The translations under genes were made by a program, and so were the position numbers. Source: Coix lacryma-jobi var. lacryma-jobi (taxonomy: Eukaryota; Streptophyta; Magnoliopsida; Poales; Poaceae). Taken from it: a stretch of DNA of 64,000 nucleotides. Within the stretch, counting starts at the first letter, position 1. Each line of letters opens with the position of its first letter. Shown one piece after another: positions 43,944 to 54,649 of this stretch. The stretch covers positions 42,961,828-43,025,827 of the forward strand of contig CM019823.1 in NCBI GenBank assembly GCA_009763385.1, given 5' to 3'. Under the pieces are notes generated by a model. It did not search any database, was not told the DNA's origin, and worked only from the letters and a program-made list of their open reading frames with translations.

Positions 43944-44552
43944 ATGGCTCGCATCAAGCTGACCGCCCGCAAGTCGACTGGACCGAACGGTGTGCCGCGT
44001 CACCAGCTGGCGCCACGCACCGGAGAAGAGACTGGAGAATCCTCCAATGGTCGTCGTTTTCCCCGTCGTACCCGCAAACAGCTGAAGGAGGAAATCAAGA
44101 ACCTGAAGGCTGAGATGGAGAACATGGAGCATGACTTCTACCTTTCCCGCCTGGAGTTCTACGAGACACGAGCCGCTCTTGAGGAAGCTAACCAGAATGT
44201 GGTTCGCGCTATCCAGCAGCGTGATGCAACATGGATCCGAGAGGATGTCACCAGAGCCCAGCTCCATGGACTGCAGCAGTACACCGCCCAGATCGAGCAG
44301 TTCAATGATATGCTTCATGAGGAAGTACACCAGCTGCACAACCAGCTTCACCCCGTGATTCCACCAGTTGCTGAGGACCCCGAAGACGGAGTCGTGGAGG
44401 AACCTGAAGTGGAACACGAGCCCGATCAGAATGAGGAAGTGGAACCTGCTGAAGATGTCCACGTTGAAGATGAAGATGAGGAGGAAGAGCCTGAGCTTAT
44501 CATCGAGGATGATGATGATGACGAAGAGTTGATCTTCATCGATGACGACTAG
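43944..44552 (+). CDS. Extra ORF before gag: histone H3-tail-like N-terminus, coiled coil, acidic tail (202 aa)
   Basis: Intact 202-aa frame. Residues 2-13 (ARIKLTARKSTG) match the histone H3 N-terminus at 10 of 12 positions, keeping R2, K4, T6, R8, K9, S10, T11 and G12. A PRHQLA block then aligns with H3 PRKQLA after a one-residue gap. K14 and K27 equivalents are absent. Residues about 44-136 form a likely coiled coil (KQLKEEIKNLKAEMENMEH onward). Residues about 144-202 are mostly Asp/Glu, like the tail of histone chaperones. There is no signal peptide or membrane segment. The ATG follows a pyrimidine-rich tract and CCAG, so the leader may be spliced just before it. The frame equals that of gag but is closed by TAG 225 bp upstream of the gag ATG. 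Function is unproven; a chromatin role is inferred from sequence and from the chromodomain in pol. Confidence 0.85.
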   Translation: MARIKLTARKSTGPNGVPRHQLAPRTGEETGESSNGRRFPRRTRKQLKEEIKNLKAEMENMEHDFYLSRLEFYETRAALEEANQNVVRAIQQRDATWIREDVTRAQLHGLQQYTAQIEQFNDMLHEEVHQLHNQLHPVIPPVAEDPEDGVVEEPEVEHEPDQNEEVEPAEDVHVEDEDEEEEPELIIEDDDDDEELIFIDDD

Positions 44553-44777
44553 ACTCCTTGTGTCTGTACCATCTGCTTACCTAAAACCTTAGACTAGGTT
44601 TGGGGGTGTTAGTCTGTCTGTTGCCAAGTCTGGCATGTATCTTTCTTTTCGTACCTTTTTCCTTTATCAGTCTGTTGTCATCTTTATCAAGCCAGCTATC
44701 TTTGTATCAATGAAGCTATCAATCGGTCGTTTCAGAACCTTTGTCCATATATGCTGAGTTCCGAGTTGCTTATACAG
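44553..44777 (+). other. Spacer between extra ORF and gag
   Basis: Untranslated, 225 bp, T-rich towards the end, with a TTTCCTTTATCAG acceptor-like motif near 44659-44671. It may allow gag to be expressed from a spliced RNA; this is inference. Confidence 0.4.
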
Positions 44778-46310
44778 ATGCCTGTGAACACCCGTACCGG
44801 AGCCGGAGGTGCTGGAGATAACCGTCTCCCAAACCCTCCACCTGTACCAGCTACCCTAGCAGAGGCCATTGCAGCCCTGGCCGCCGCTGCCAATCTGATG
44901 GCTCAGAACCAAGGACAGCAGAATGTTGGTCACCGTGGTCGTCACAACCAAGAGACCACCTATGTGGATTTCACTGAAACTCGTCCACCGGTTTTCACCA
45001 GAGCCGATGAACCCCTCGAAGCTGATGATTGGCTCCGCACCATGGAGCAGAAGTTTGGTCTCATCCGATGCACTGAAATCCAGAAGCCCCGGTTTGCTTC
45101 ACAACAGCTCCGTGGCCCAGCAAGTGCTTGGTATGCCAACCTCTTGGCTGCCCAGCCTGAAGGTCACCAGTTGACCTGGGAAGAGTTCCGTACCGCCTTC
45201 CGTGCACACCACATCCCATCCGGTCTGATGAAGATGAAGCTTGATCAGTTCTTGGCTCTGCAGCAGAAGGACTCCACAGTGATGCAGTATGTGGGTCAGT
45301 TCAACCATCTGAGTCAGTATGCCGCAGAATATGTCAACACGGATGAAAAGAAGAGAGATTGTTTCCTTAGGGGATTGCACCCTAAGATCCGCAGAAGCAT
45401 GTCCAACAACCTGACTGGTTCTTATCATGAGGCTGTTGACCGGGCAGTTGCTTTTGAAGAGAGTAACCGTCAATACCAAGAGGAGAAGAAGAAAAAGAAA
45501 GCAGGATCTAGCAGCCACTCTGGCAATCACAAGCGCCAGAGGGTCATATATCATCCTAGTCACCACCACAACCGTCCACCTTACCCTCACCAGCAAGTGG
45601 TTGTCCGTACCGCGGCTACCACCCACAACGCCAACCAACAAAGTGCCACTCAGCCGAACGCCCCAGGTGTTCGTATCACCACCCCACAAACCGCCTATAA
45701 CCATCCCTGCTACAACTGTGGTCAACTTGGCCACTGGTCTCGTGAGTGCCCAAAGCCCAAGAAGCCTGCTCAGAACTTTCAGAAGGGTCCTGGAGGACCA
45801 CAGCAGCAGCAACACCGTGCTCCACAGCAGCAAGTGCAGAAGGGCAAGTTCGTCAAGAAGCACGGGCAAGTCTACTACACCACTGTCAGCGATATTCCAG
45901 AAGGGGAGCCCGTCATGATCGGTAGGTTTCCCGTTGCCAATCATCCTGCAGTTGTGTTGTTTGATTCTGGTGCATCGCATTCTTTCATCAGTCGTACCTT
46001 CGTCTCTAAGCATGACATATCAATTGGGGAGTTGAAAGAAAGTTTTTGCATTTTATCGCCTGGAGGGCGTATAAACACCAAAGAGGTGGTTCGCAGTATA
46101 CCAGTGATGTTGGGAAATCATGCGTTCCCTACCACCATGATAGTGTTGAAAGATCAGGAGATAGATGTCATCCTAGGCATGAATTGGATGTGTCAGTATA
46201 AAGCCATGATCGACATCCTGAATAGAGTTGTGAGAGTGGATATTCCTAACAGTACCGCAAACTCCTTCTCCAACTTCCTATGCCTTCAAAACCAGCTACC
46301 ACACAGCTAA
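44778..46310 (+). CDS. gag: Chromovirus gag and protease
   Basis: The preferred start is the ATG at 44778 (MPVNTRTGAGGAG); an in-frame ATG at 44751 is also possible. The capsid region has PPVFTRADEPLEADDWLRTM, SAWYANLLAAQPEG and MQYVGQFNHLSQYA. A basic His/Lys/Gln-rich linker precedes the zinc knuckle CYNCGQLGHWSREC (about residue 311). The retropepsin DSGASHSF starts at about residue 396, with ILGMNWM downstream. The frame ends at 46310, overlapping the RT frame by about 30 bp in another frame. About 510 aa, uninterrupted. It forms the particle and processes the polyprotein. Confidence 0.93.
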   Translation: MPVNTRTGAGGAGDNRLPNPPPVPATLAEAIAALAAAANLMAQNQGQQNVGHRGRHNQETTYVDFTETRPPVFTRADEPLEADDWLRTMEQKFGLIRCTEIQKPRFASQQLRGPASAWYANLLAAQPEGHQLTWEEFRTAFRAHHIPSGLMKMKLDQFLALQQKDSTVMQYVGQFNHLSQYAAEYVNTDEKKRDCFLRGLHPKIRRSMSNNLTGSYHEAVDRAVAFEESNRQYQEEKKKKKAGSSSHSGNHKRQRVIYHPSHHHNRPPYPHQQVVVRTAATTHNANQQSATQPNAPGVRITTPQTAYNHPCYNCGQLGHWSRECPKPKKPAQNFQKGPGGPQQQQHRAPQQQVQKGKFVKKHGQVYYTTVSDIPEGEPVMIGRFPVANHPAVVLFDSGASHSFISRTFVSKHDISIGELKESFCILSPGGRINTKEVVRSIPVMLGNHAFPTTMIVLKDQEIDVILGMNWMCQYKAMIDILNRVVRVDIPNSTANSFSNFLCLQNQLPHS

Positions 46311-49242
46311 ATGCTACCTATGATCAAGGGATCCGAGACATCCCTGTAGCCTGTGAGTTCCCTGATGTCTTTCCTGAAGACTTACCTGGTCTACCTCCTG
46401 ACCGTGATGTTGAGTTTGCCATAGAGCTAAAGCCCGGGACTGCTCCTATATCCCGCAGAGCTTATCGAATGCCTCCCAGAGAGTTGGCAGAACTAAAAAT
46501 CCAATTACAAGATTTGTTGGACAAGGGCTATATCCGCCCAAGCTCGTCTCCTTGGGGCTGTCCTGCAATCTTTGTAAAGAAGAAAGACAAGAGTCTCAGA
46601 CTTTGCGTTGATTATCGCCCACTCAACGAAGTCACCATCAAAAACAAATACCCCTTGCCTCGTATCGATCTTCTGTTTGACCAGTTAGCTGGGGCCAAGG
46701 TATTCTCCAAGATTGACCTCAGATCTGGTTACCACCAAATAAAAATCCGTCCTGAAGATATTCCTAAAACAGCTTTCACCACCAGATACGGCCTATATGA
46801 GTATTTGGTCATGTCCTTCGGTTTGACAAATGCACCCGCTCATTTCATGTACCTCATGAACTCTGTATTCATGCCAGAGCTTGATAAATTCGTGGTCGTG
46901 TTCATTGACGACATCCTTGTCTACTCAAAAACCCCTGAAGATCATGCCGAACATCTTCGTATCGTTCTATCCCGTCTCAGAGATCATCAGCTGCTATGCT
47001 AAGTTCAGTAAGTGTGAAGTTCTGGTTAGATCAGATACAGTTTCTTGGTCATGTCCTATCCGCTGAAGGTGTGTCAGTCGACCCCTGGTAAAAGTGTCAG
47101 ATATCCTGGATGGGAAGCCACCTACCATCTGTTCATCAAGGTCCGCAGTTTTATGGGAATGGCAGGATATTATCGTCGATTCATCCCAGATTTCTCCAGA
47201 ATCGCCAAGCCTATCACCGAGTTGCTGAAGAATTCTGTGAAGTTCTTTTGGTCACCAGCTTGTGAACAAGCTTTTCAGACTTTGAAGAAGTTGTTAACCA
47301 CGTCACCAGTGCTAGCTCAGCCGAACGTCGAGAAGCCCTTTGATGTCTACTGTGATGCATCTGGTACTGGTTTGGGTTGCGTGTTGATGCAAGAAGGAAG
47401 AGTGATCGCTTATGCCTCGCGGCAGCTTAAGCGACATGAGGAAAATTATCCAACTCATGATCTTGAGTTAGCAGCAGTGGTTCATGCCTTGAAGATATGG
47501 CGTCATTATCTGTTGGGCAGTACCTGCAATGTGTACACAGATCACAAGAGCCTGAAGTATATCTTCACCCAAGAAGAGCTGAACATGAGGCAGCGAAGAT
47601 GGCTTGAGTTAATCAAGGATTATGATATCGAAGTGCATTACCATCCGGGTAAGGCGAACGTGGTCGCCGATGCACTCAGTCGCAAGTCATACTGTAACTG
47701 CCTGGTTATGAAATCCTATGAATCTTCCCTATGCTATGAACTAGAGAAGCTGGGTATTGAAATGGTTCCACAAGGAAGTTTAGGCAATGTCAGAGTAGAA
47801 ACCTCTATCAGAGAATAGATCATAGCTGCACAGAAAGATAACCCCGGAATCAAGCGCATCAGCGAAAAGGTTCGAGCTGGAAAAGCCGACTGTTTCAGGA
47901 TTGATGATGAAGGAGTGGTATGGTTCAAGAACCGTCTGGTAGTTCCCAAGGTACCTGAGCTGAGACAGATAATCCTTGATGAAGCACACTCAACCAGATT
48001 TGCCATCCATCCTGGCAGCAACAAGATGTACCAAGACTTGAAGCAGAAATTCTGGTGGACAAAGATGAAGATCGAAATCGCTCGACATGTCGCTCGTTGT
48101 GATACATGTCAGAAGGTCAAGGCTGTGCATATGAAGCCCGGAGGAGAGCTGCAACCTTTGTCAGTACCTGGTTGGAAATGGGAGGATATCAGCATGGATT
48201 TTATCAATGGATTACCCAAGACTCAAAAGGGATTCGATTCCATTTGGGTGATAGTGGACCGTCAAACAAAGCAAGCTCACTTCCTACCGGTCAAAACAAG
48301 TTATACCGCCCCAACTTATGCCACCTTGTACAAGAACAACATAGTGAAGCTCCATGACATACCCAAGACCATCATCTCAGATCGTGGTACCCAGTTTGTC
48401 GCTAAGTTCTGGAAAGCGTTCCATGCCTCACTTGGAACCAAGCTATTGTATAGCACGGCTTATCATCCGCAGACTGATGGACAGACTGAGAGAGTCAACC
48501 AAGTGTTAGAAGATATGTTGAGAGCCTGTGTGCTTACCTTCGCAGATACTTGGGATCAGTGTTTGCCCTTGGCAGAATTCTCTTATAATAACAGTTATCA
48601 AGAGAGCATCAAAATGGCACCCTTTGAAGCACTGTACGGTCGTCGTTGTCGTACACCTCTCAATTGGTCTGAGCCCGGAGAAAGAGAATTCTTTGGAGTT
48701 GACCTAGTAAAGGATATGGAAGAAAAGTCAAACAGATCCAAGAGAATATGAAGATTGCGCAGTCTCGACAGAAGAGTTATGCCGATAAGAGACGTCGACC
48801 TCTACAGTTCGAGATCGGGGATTATGTGTACCTGAAGGTCTCACCCACCAAGGGAGTCACTCGTTTTGGAGTCAAAGGAAAGCTAGCACCCCGTTACATT
48901 GGTCCGTTTAAGATTCTGGATCGCTGTGGCAAGGTAGCTTACAAGCTAAGTTTGCCCGATCATCTTTCAGCAGTTCATAATGTGTTTCATGTCTCCCAAC
49001 TCAAGAAGTGCCTTCGAGTACCTGAACATGTGGTTGAAGTTGAAGGCGTTGAGCTAGAACCAGATCTGTCATACTCGGAATATCCTGTCCGTGTGTGGAT
49101 CACAAGGATCGTGTTACCGGAGCGAAGAACCACCACAAGATGGTATAAGATCCAGTGGAACCAGCACTCTGAAGAAGAAGCCACTTGGGAATCGGAAGAT
49201 TTCTTGGCGAAGAACTATCCGGACTTTCTCGAATCTCTATAG
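46280..49242 (+). pseudogene. pol: Chromovirus pol: RT, RNase H, integrase, chromodomain, with frame breaks
   Basis: RT (46280-47002) has LRLCVDYRPLNEVT, FSKIDLRSGYHQIKI and FIDDILVYS (46901-46912). A frame change near 46997 and others up to about 47135 disrupt the RT/RNase H junction. RNase H continues in 47045-47818 (YCDASGTGLG, YTDHKSLKYI, HYHPGKANVVADALSR). A TAG at 47816-47818 is followed by the integrase frame (47915-48751) with the HHCC zinc region, MDFINGLP, ISDRGTQF and TDGQTERVNQ. A last frame change near 48700-48750 leads to 48748-49242: GPFKILDRCGKVAYKL and a chromodomain with YPVRV, WYKIQW and EEEATWESEDFL. Chromodomains of this group steer integration to marked chromatin. Confidence 0.9.
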
Positions 49243-49303
49243 GTGTGAGTTCCTCCTGTCTTTCGCAAGAATCTTTCGCGAATCTCGGGGCGAGATTTCT
49301 TTT

Positions 49304-49314
49304 AGGAGGGAGGG
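49304..49314 (+). other. Polypurine tract
   Basis: AGGAGGGAGGG directly before the 3' LTR start (49316), the expected plus-strand priming site. Confidence 0.8.
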
Positions 49315-49315
49315 T

Positions 49316-52300
49316 TGTAACACCCCTGGTGTTTACTAATGTAATTAATTTGACATGTCATCATCTTAAGCATTAATCATTCCTGTGATGCATTTGAATT
49401 GCCTAATTGCTATGCTTTGATTCCCTTTCAAAAACCCTAAAAGCCCAATTCTCTCTATAAGGGCAAAATGGTAATTTCACCTCTATGCCTAGTTCTATGT
49501 CATTCTTGTTCAAATTTAGTGCCCTGATGTTTGTTGCATTGATCAAAGTTCAAAAATCAGATTTGATTTGATTTTCCTTTTGCAAAACCCTAAAATCCCA
49601 AATCCTGGATTTATTCCCTTTTTGATAAATTTTTCAAAATTCTAAATTTGAGTTAGTTCAAAAAGCAAAGTTGTGAATCTGATCAAGATAAACAACTTTG
49701 GTATTTACAAATTTCAAAGTTTCTATATAAAATTTGAAGTAATTTCAAATTCATTCAAACTCCAGTTTTTGTCCCTTTTTGAGTTTTCAAAATTAATTCA
49801 AAAACTATGAGTTTCAGAAAAAGTGTATATTAGCAAAGTTGTAGGTTTGTCAAATGGAACAACTTTCATATATAAAGATTTTCAAGTTTCAGCTTGAAAT
49901 CCAAAGTAATTTTGATTGGAATCAAATTTGAAAAGTGTCCCCTTTTCTGTTTTTGAATATAGTTCAAAAACTATTTGGAATTTGAAAATGTTCTTATTGA
50001 CAAAGTTGTAGATCTCTTTTTTCTGAGCAAAATTTGTGGTTTTTTTCTTTTGTCGCACAGTTCAAATTTTGGGAGAAATTTGCAAAATACAAAAACTGGC
50101 CAAAAGTCAAACCCTAGCCCCTACACTGTTCTTCTTCCCCGTAGAGCCAGGGGGAGGGGGGGGGTCCGGCCATGGCGCCGGCGCTGCGCCTGCAGCGCAT
50201 ACGGCTGCTCCCCACGCGCCTCTGTCCTGCCCCAGCCGCTCCTTGGTCCCTCGCACCCGCACGCGAGCGCTGACTCCATCTCTCGGCCCCTACTGCTCCT
50301 GCTCGCCGCGCCGCGTGGCCGTTGCCGGCGCTGCCTGCGCCCGAGCCCCCTCCCCCAGCCCCGGCTGCACGCCAGCGCCTCCGCCAGAGTGCAATCGAGT
50401 GCGCGTGCGCTCGTCGAGCTTATCCAGCCATCACCACGGTCTCTACCGGCCGCTATCCGCCTCTATAAAAGCCCGCCGGAGCCCGAGCTTCTTCCTCAGC
50501 TCCGCCGCCGTCGCCACCTCACTCCAGAGCCTCCCGTGCTCAACCACCTAGCTCAGAAGCTCCGCCGTGTTCTTGTGCCGCTTCCCCACCCTCCAATTTC
50601 ACCTCTACCGCCCTCAATCGCCCGGCGTAGCTCGCCGTTGTCATCTCCGGCGAGAACCCGGCGAACTCGGGTTCGTGGAATTCGTCGTCTCCGGCCATGA
50701 TCATCCCTCACCGACCCCGTGTCGTGTTCCTTGACTCCGTGCGACTCTACCCGGCCCTCGTGTCGCTTATCTTGCGCAGGATCGCCCGGCCGTCGATCAC
50801 CGCCGTGTGCCGTCCGCCGCTTCCCGCCGACCGGCCGCTCCGTCCATCCCCGTCCCTCACCGAGCTGCCCAATCGACTCCGGTGAGCTCCCTTATGCTCC
50901 CTAGGTGTTTGGTTTCGCCCCGGACCCTCTGGTTTGGCCGGCGTGCCGAGCGCCGCCCGTTATGGTCGCCGGCGACGAGCTCCCGCCGCCGTGTGTCTTT
51001 TCTTTTTATTTTTAAGATGTGAATAGTGTTCTGTTTTCTCTTTTTTGTATGATTTTCTGTGTTGATCCAAAAATTCTGAAATTTTTGTGGTAGACTCTTT
51101 ATGCTCTGTAGTATTTTATAAAAATATGAAACTTGAGTTTTGTGCAAAAATTTGAAAAGGTAAAATTCCCATTTTAATTGAAAAATGAAGGTTTTGGTAT
51201 TTTTGGAGAGTGATCTATAACTCCAAAAATCTTGAGATAAATTTTTGTGACCTTGTTATAACATGCTAAACCTCTGGTAAAATTTTGAAGTCATTTGGAG
51301 CAAGTTGATTTTTGAGCTTTTATTTTAATTAAGGAATAGTGCCTTTTGTTAATTAAATGTTTAGATTTAATTGAGCACCTTAATGACCTCCAAAAATTAT
51401 GAAATTGTTTTGCCATCTGTTTATGCCTTAATAAACTTATGTGATTAATTTGGTAATTTTTGGAGCAACTTCATAAAATGACCTTTTAAATAAATTAAGA
51501 AAATGGAAAAAAATGGATTAGGGTTGGTAATAAGTGTTTAATGATGTGATCTTTGGATTGATTGATGTTCATAGACCCCTACCCTTGGTCTATGATGTTT
51601 GTGATGCTATGTTTGGATGATGCTTAGGATAATTATAATAAGGTCTAGTTTAATCAATATTGCTTAAGGAAGAAATGGTTACCTTTTATGCTCAACCTAG
51701 ATTTCGATTATGCTTGCCTAAGAGTAATCTAGAATCAGTGGAATTGTCTTGCACCATAAGTCCAAATCATTATTCTCATGAGCATTCATCATTGCATCCG
51801 TATAGTTAACGAAGAAGGTACCAGAGTCGAGGCCGCTGTTGACGAAACAACTCCCGAAGCGACCCCGAGCTCCGACACCTATACCTACCCCGAGTCTGCT
51901 CTTTTGCCATCCAAGGCAAGCCTCGGTGCATTTAACCCTACCTTGTTTTTATAAATGTTTTCTTTAAATGTTTTACTATTGCATTAGGTAATAGGAGTTG
52001 TGTGATGACCTACTTCTTGCATTACCCACCTCCACCAAAAGATACACCTGTCCTGTTCTCAAAATGTTTGCAAAATGCTTAGCAATGCTATTCAATAGAT
52101 TTGCAATAAAAATGCCAATTTCAAAAAGTGTGATCACTTTAAGAATGTTTATGGGAATTTGGCTTTTACCCCGTCTACTGGCTAGTTACCTGATTCGTAC
52201 CTAGTCAATAGCGAGGAGAGGTTGTCCGAGCGTACGGTGCCGTCATGTTGTAGTCCGGGACTCAACAGTTGACACCGACCGGGACAGGGTTGAAAAACTG

Positions 52301-53375
52301 ACAGGACTATTACGCTTGGGTGAGATATGACCAAGGTATAGTTCTGGCTGGAAAATTAGGGACCATCCGTATGGGGGCCTGCTGGCCAAGACTTGTAACT
52401 ATTCACATACTTCGGAAAGCTCTGGCTCCGAGAAATCCTTGATTGGGACCGACAACCGCGCACTGGGAGTGGAGAGATGGCGGAAGTAGCATGTACCCAC
52501 GTGGTCGTCGTACCTGGAAAGGAGTGGTGTACTGTACTTCCGGGTGGCGTAGGACCGGGTCCAATTTTGGAGGAATCGTGGTAGACGAGTTGGCATATGC
52601 AAGCTTGGTGCTACATATGCAGTGTGGATAGGGATCCTCAGCTGAGTATTATTTATCCGGATTAACGTTGCTCCTCGGTTATGGAGACTTGGTCCACTGA
52701 CTGTCAACGGAGAGTGGTTCTCAACTAGGAATGTTTTGAAATGTAAAATGAATCATGAATGATGAAGAATTGAGGAATACTGAATCTTTCAAAATAAAAT
52801 AAGGTTTACAAAAATGCTTTTCTGCAAAATACTTGATCTTGCTTAAGCCTTACCTTGACTACCCTAAGCCTCTCATTCCTGAGTCTTCTCCCTTTTTCTT
52901 TAGTCGGGTAAGTCTTGTTGAGTACCCCAGTACTCAGGGTTTGTTACCCATGTTGCAGGTATGCCTGAGACCCGATGTGTCTCGCACCCTGTTGCGTGAC
53001 CTTCGTCCAGGAAGAGGCCGATGAGGCCGATGAGTAAATGTGCACCCTCGGGCTGGGTGTTACATGTACCTTTATGTTAATGTTTCCGCTACGTTGTCTA
53101 CTTTGAATTCCCGAACAATGGTTGTAATAATCGTACTCCTTACCTCATTTGAAACCTCGGTTTGTAAAATTATTGTTATTTAAGTCTTTCGCTCATTATT
53201 CCGATGTTGTTTGTAAAAGTATGCAATGCTGTAACCGAATTGTGAGATGATCCTGCGGACATTGGGCACTGATGTAGCCCGGTGGCGAACAGGTCTTAAT
53301 CACATGGAACATGGGTTCGGCTGTCAGAGGTTGACAGGGACACGTGGGCCATGGGATTAGGGTCGTTCCGTCACA
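49316..53375 (+). repeat. 3' LTR of the chromovirus (4060 bp)
   Basis: It starts TGTAACACCCCTGG and ends GTTCCGTCACA, then TTATT. It is nearly identical to the 5' LTR. Most differences are one-base length changes in short runs, plus a longer G-run near 50150-50164 and a few substitutions. TATAAAAG lies at 50464-50471. Confidence 0.95.
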
Positions 53376-53393
53376 TTATTATGTCACGATGAC

Positions 53394-54365
53394 TTGTCCG
53401 TGCAGAATGACGGTCACTGTAAGTAATAAAAAGACACGTCCTATACTCTACCTCTCTCCTGCACATATTGTTGAAAGAGTCATCAAGGGTTTCGAGATCA
53501 ATGATCCAGAGATGACAGTTCGACAGCGAGGAGAGAAATATGAAGAAAATATGAAAGCCGAGAAAACTAAGTTGAAAAATTACATACTAGAATGCATGAA
53601 GAAGATCAAGCCGGACGGACCGGAGTGTATAATGGTTGCCTATCACTTTGGGTAAATCAAATACATGTACGTACACCTAAGTGGCTACCATATTATGCCT
53701 TCTCGTCGTCGTAAACTTTATTTGTTTGCAATGGTGCAGTCAGGGCCTCGTCGGTGGCCACTGGGTCGCTTTTATGATATACCCTCAAGATGGCAGGGCC
53801 TGTGCGTTTGACTCCTTTAGCGTACCAAACAAGCAAGGGTACAAGACATTCAAAGATTGTCTGAAAAAGAAAGTCATCGAGCTTTTCATTCATTACGGTT
53901 AGCGTACGTATTTAAAATGTTGCTAAAACTATTATATTTCGTACAACGCTTATAAGGAATAGCAAAAGGTGTCCAGATTCTGGGACCGAAGAACTCAAAA
54001 GTTCAAGGACAAGCATAGGTACCACCTCAAATTCGACGAGATTTCCGGTACGTATTTCAAAGATTCAATTCATGTTTCATACATATGGTTTATAATGCTT
54101 GTGTATCAATCGTGTAGTGTGCCCAACAGCCGCTAGAATCAAAGACATGTGGCTTGTATACCTGCGAGTTTCTAAGGGAAAGTAAGGACTACACCAACAG
54201 CGGGAAGAAACTCAAGGAAGGTGTCAAGTATTGGGAAGAGCAGCAGAGCCACAGGATGTGCTTTAAAAAGTCAAGGCGGACATATATAAGTTTGTAATGG
54301 AGAAATGTATTCTCGAAGGAGAAACATTCTTCGACAACGACTCTGAGCTAGCGTTGCTACCCCAG
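53394..54365 (+). pseudogene. Second CACTA gene, 3' part: Ulp1-like (C48) cysteine protease exons
   Basis: This is the continuation of the gene cut at 39557. Exons are about 53394-53655, 53739-53899, 53971-54049 and 54119 onwards, with GT-AG-like borders. The residues of a SUMO-protease fold are visible: His in GGHWVAF (codon 53759-53761), Asp in CAFDSF (53810-53812), Gln in CAQQPLESK, and Cys in KTCGLYTCEFLRE (54148-54150). An intact gene would thus have all four catalytic positions. Ulp1-like domains are known passengers of plant transposons (for example KAONASHI MULEs) and occur in some CACTA ORFs. Substrate is unknown: SUMO or another ubiquitin-like protein, or element-encoded. The nested retrotransposon and upstream frame breaks make full-length protein unlikely. 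Confidence 0.7.
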
Positions 54366-54649
54366 TACGAGAAGCTCTGAAAATGGAACACAATGCTTCG
54401 TCCCAGAGAGTACGCTCATCAAGTTGAACTATGAATTGTAATTTCAAATTAAAAACAACTAAGTCAATATGTATATGATGACAACAACAATTAAGTGACT
54501 TTGTATGTTATGTGTGGATGGTTTATATGTGCATATATATCTCTCTGTTTGAAATCTGGAATTCTAGAATTGATTTGAAAATTGCAATTCATTTGAATTC
54601 ATATCCTGTGTTTCTGCTGGCTGCATTATTTATTTTTTTAATCCAAAAT
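54366..54649. other. 3' flank of the second CACTA gene
   Basis: AT-rich untranslated sequence after the last Ulp1-like exon. A transcript end is plausible here, but I see no decisive signal. Confidence 0.4.

Larger units (their letters stand above)
39558..53375 (+). mobile_element. Full-length chromovirus (Tekay/Del-like Ty3/gypsy), 13.8 kb, TSD TTATT
   Basis: Two LTRs (39558-43615 and 49316-53375) enclose a PBS, an extra ORF, gag-pro, RT-RNase H-integrase-chromodomain and a purine tract. TTATT at 39553-39557 and 53376-53380 is a perfect 5-bp target duplication. LTRs of about 4 kb and a C-terminal chromodomain point to the Tekay/Del group. The near identity of the LTRs indicates recent insertion, yet pol has several frame breaks. 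Confidence 0.95.
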
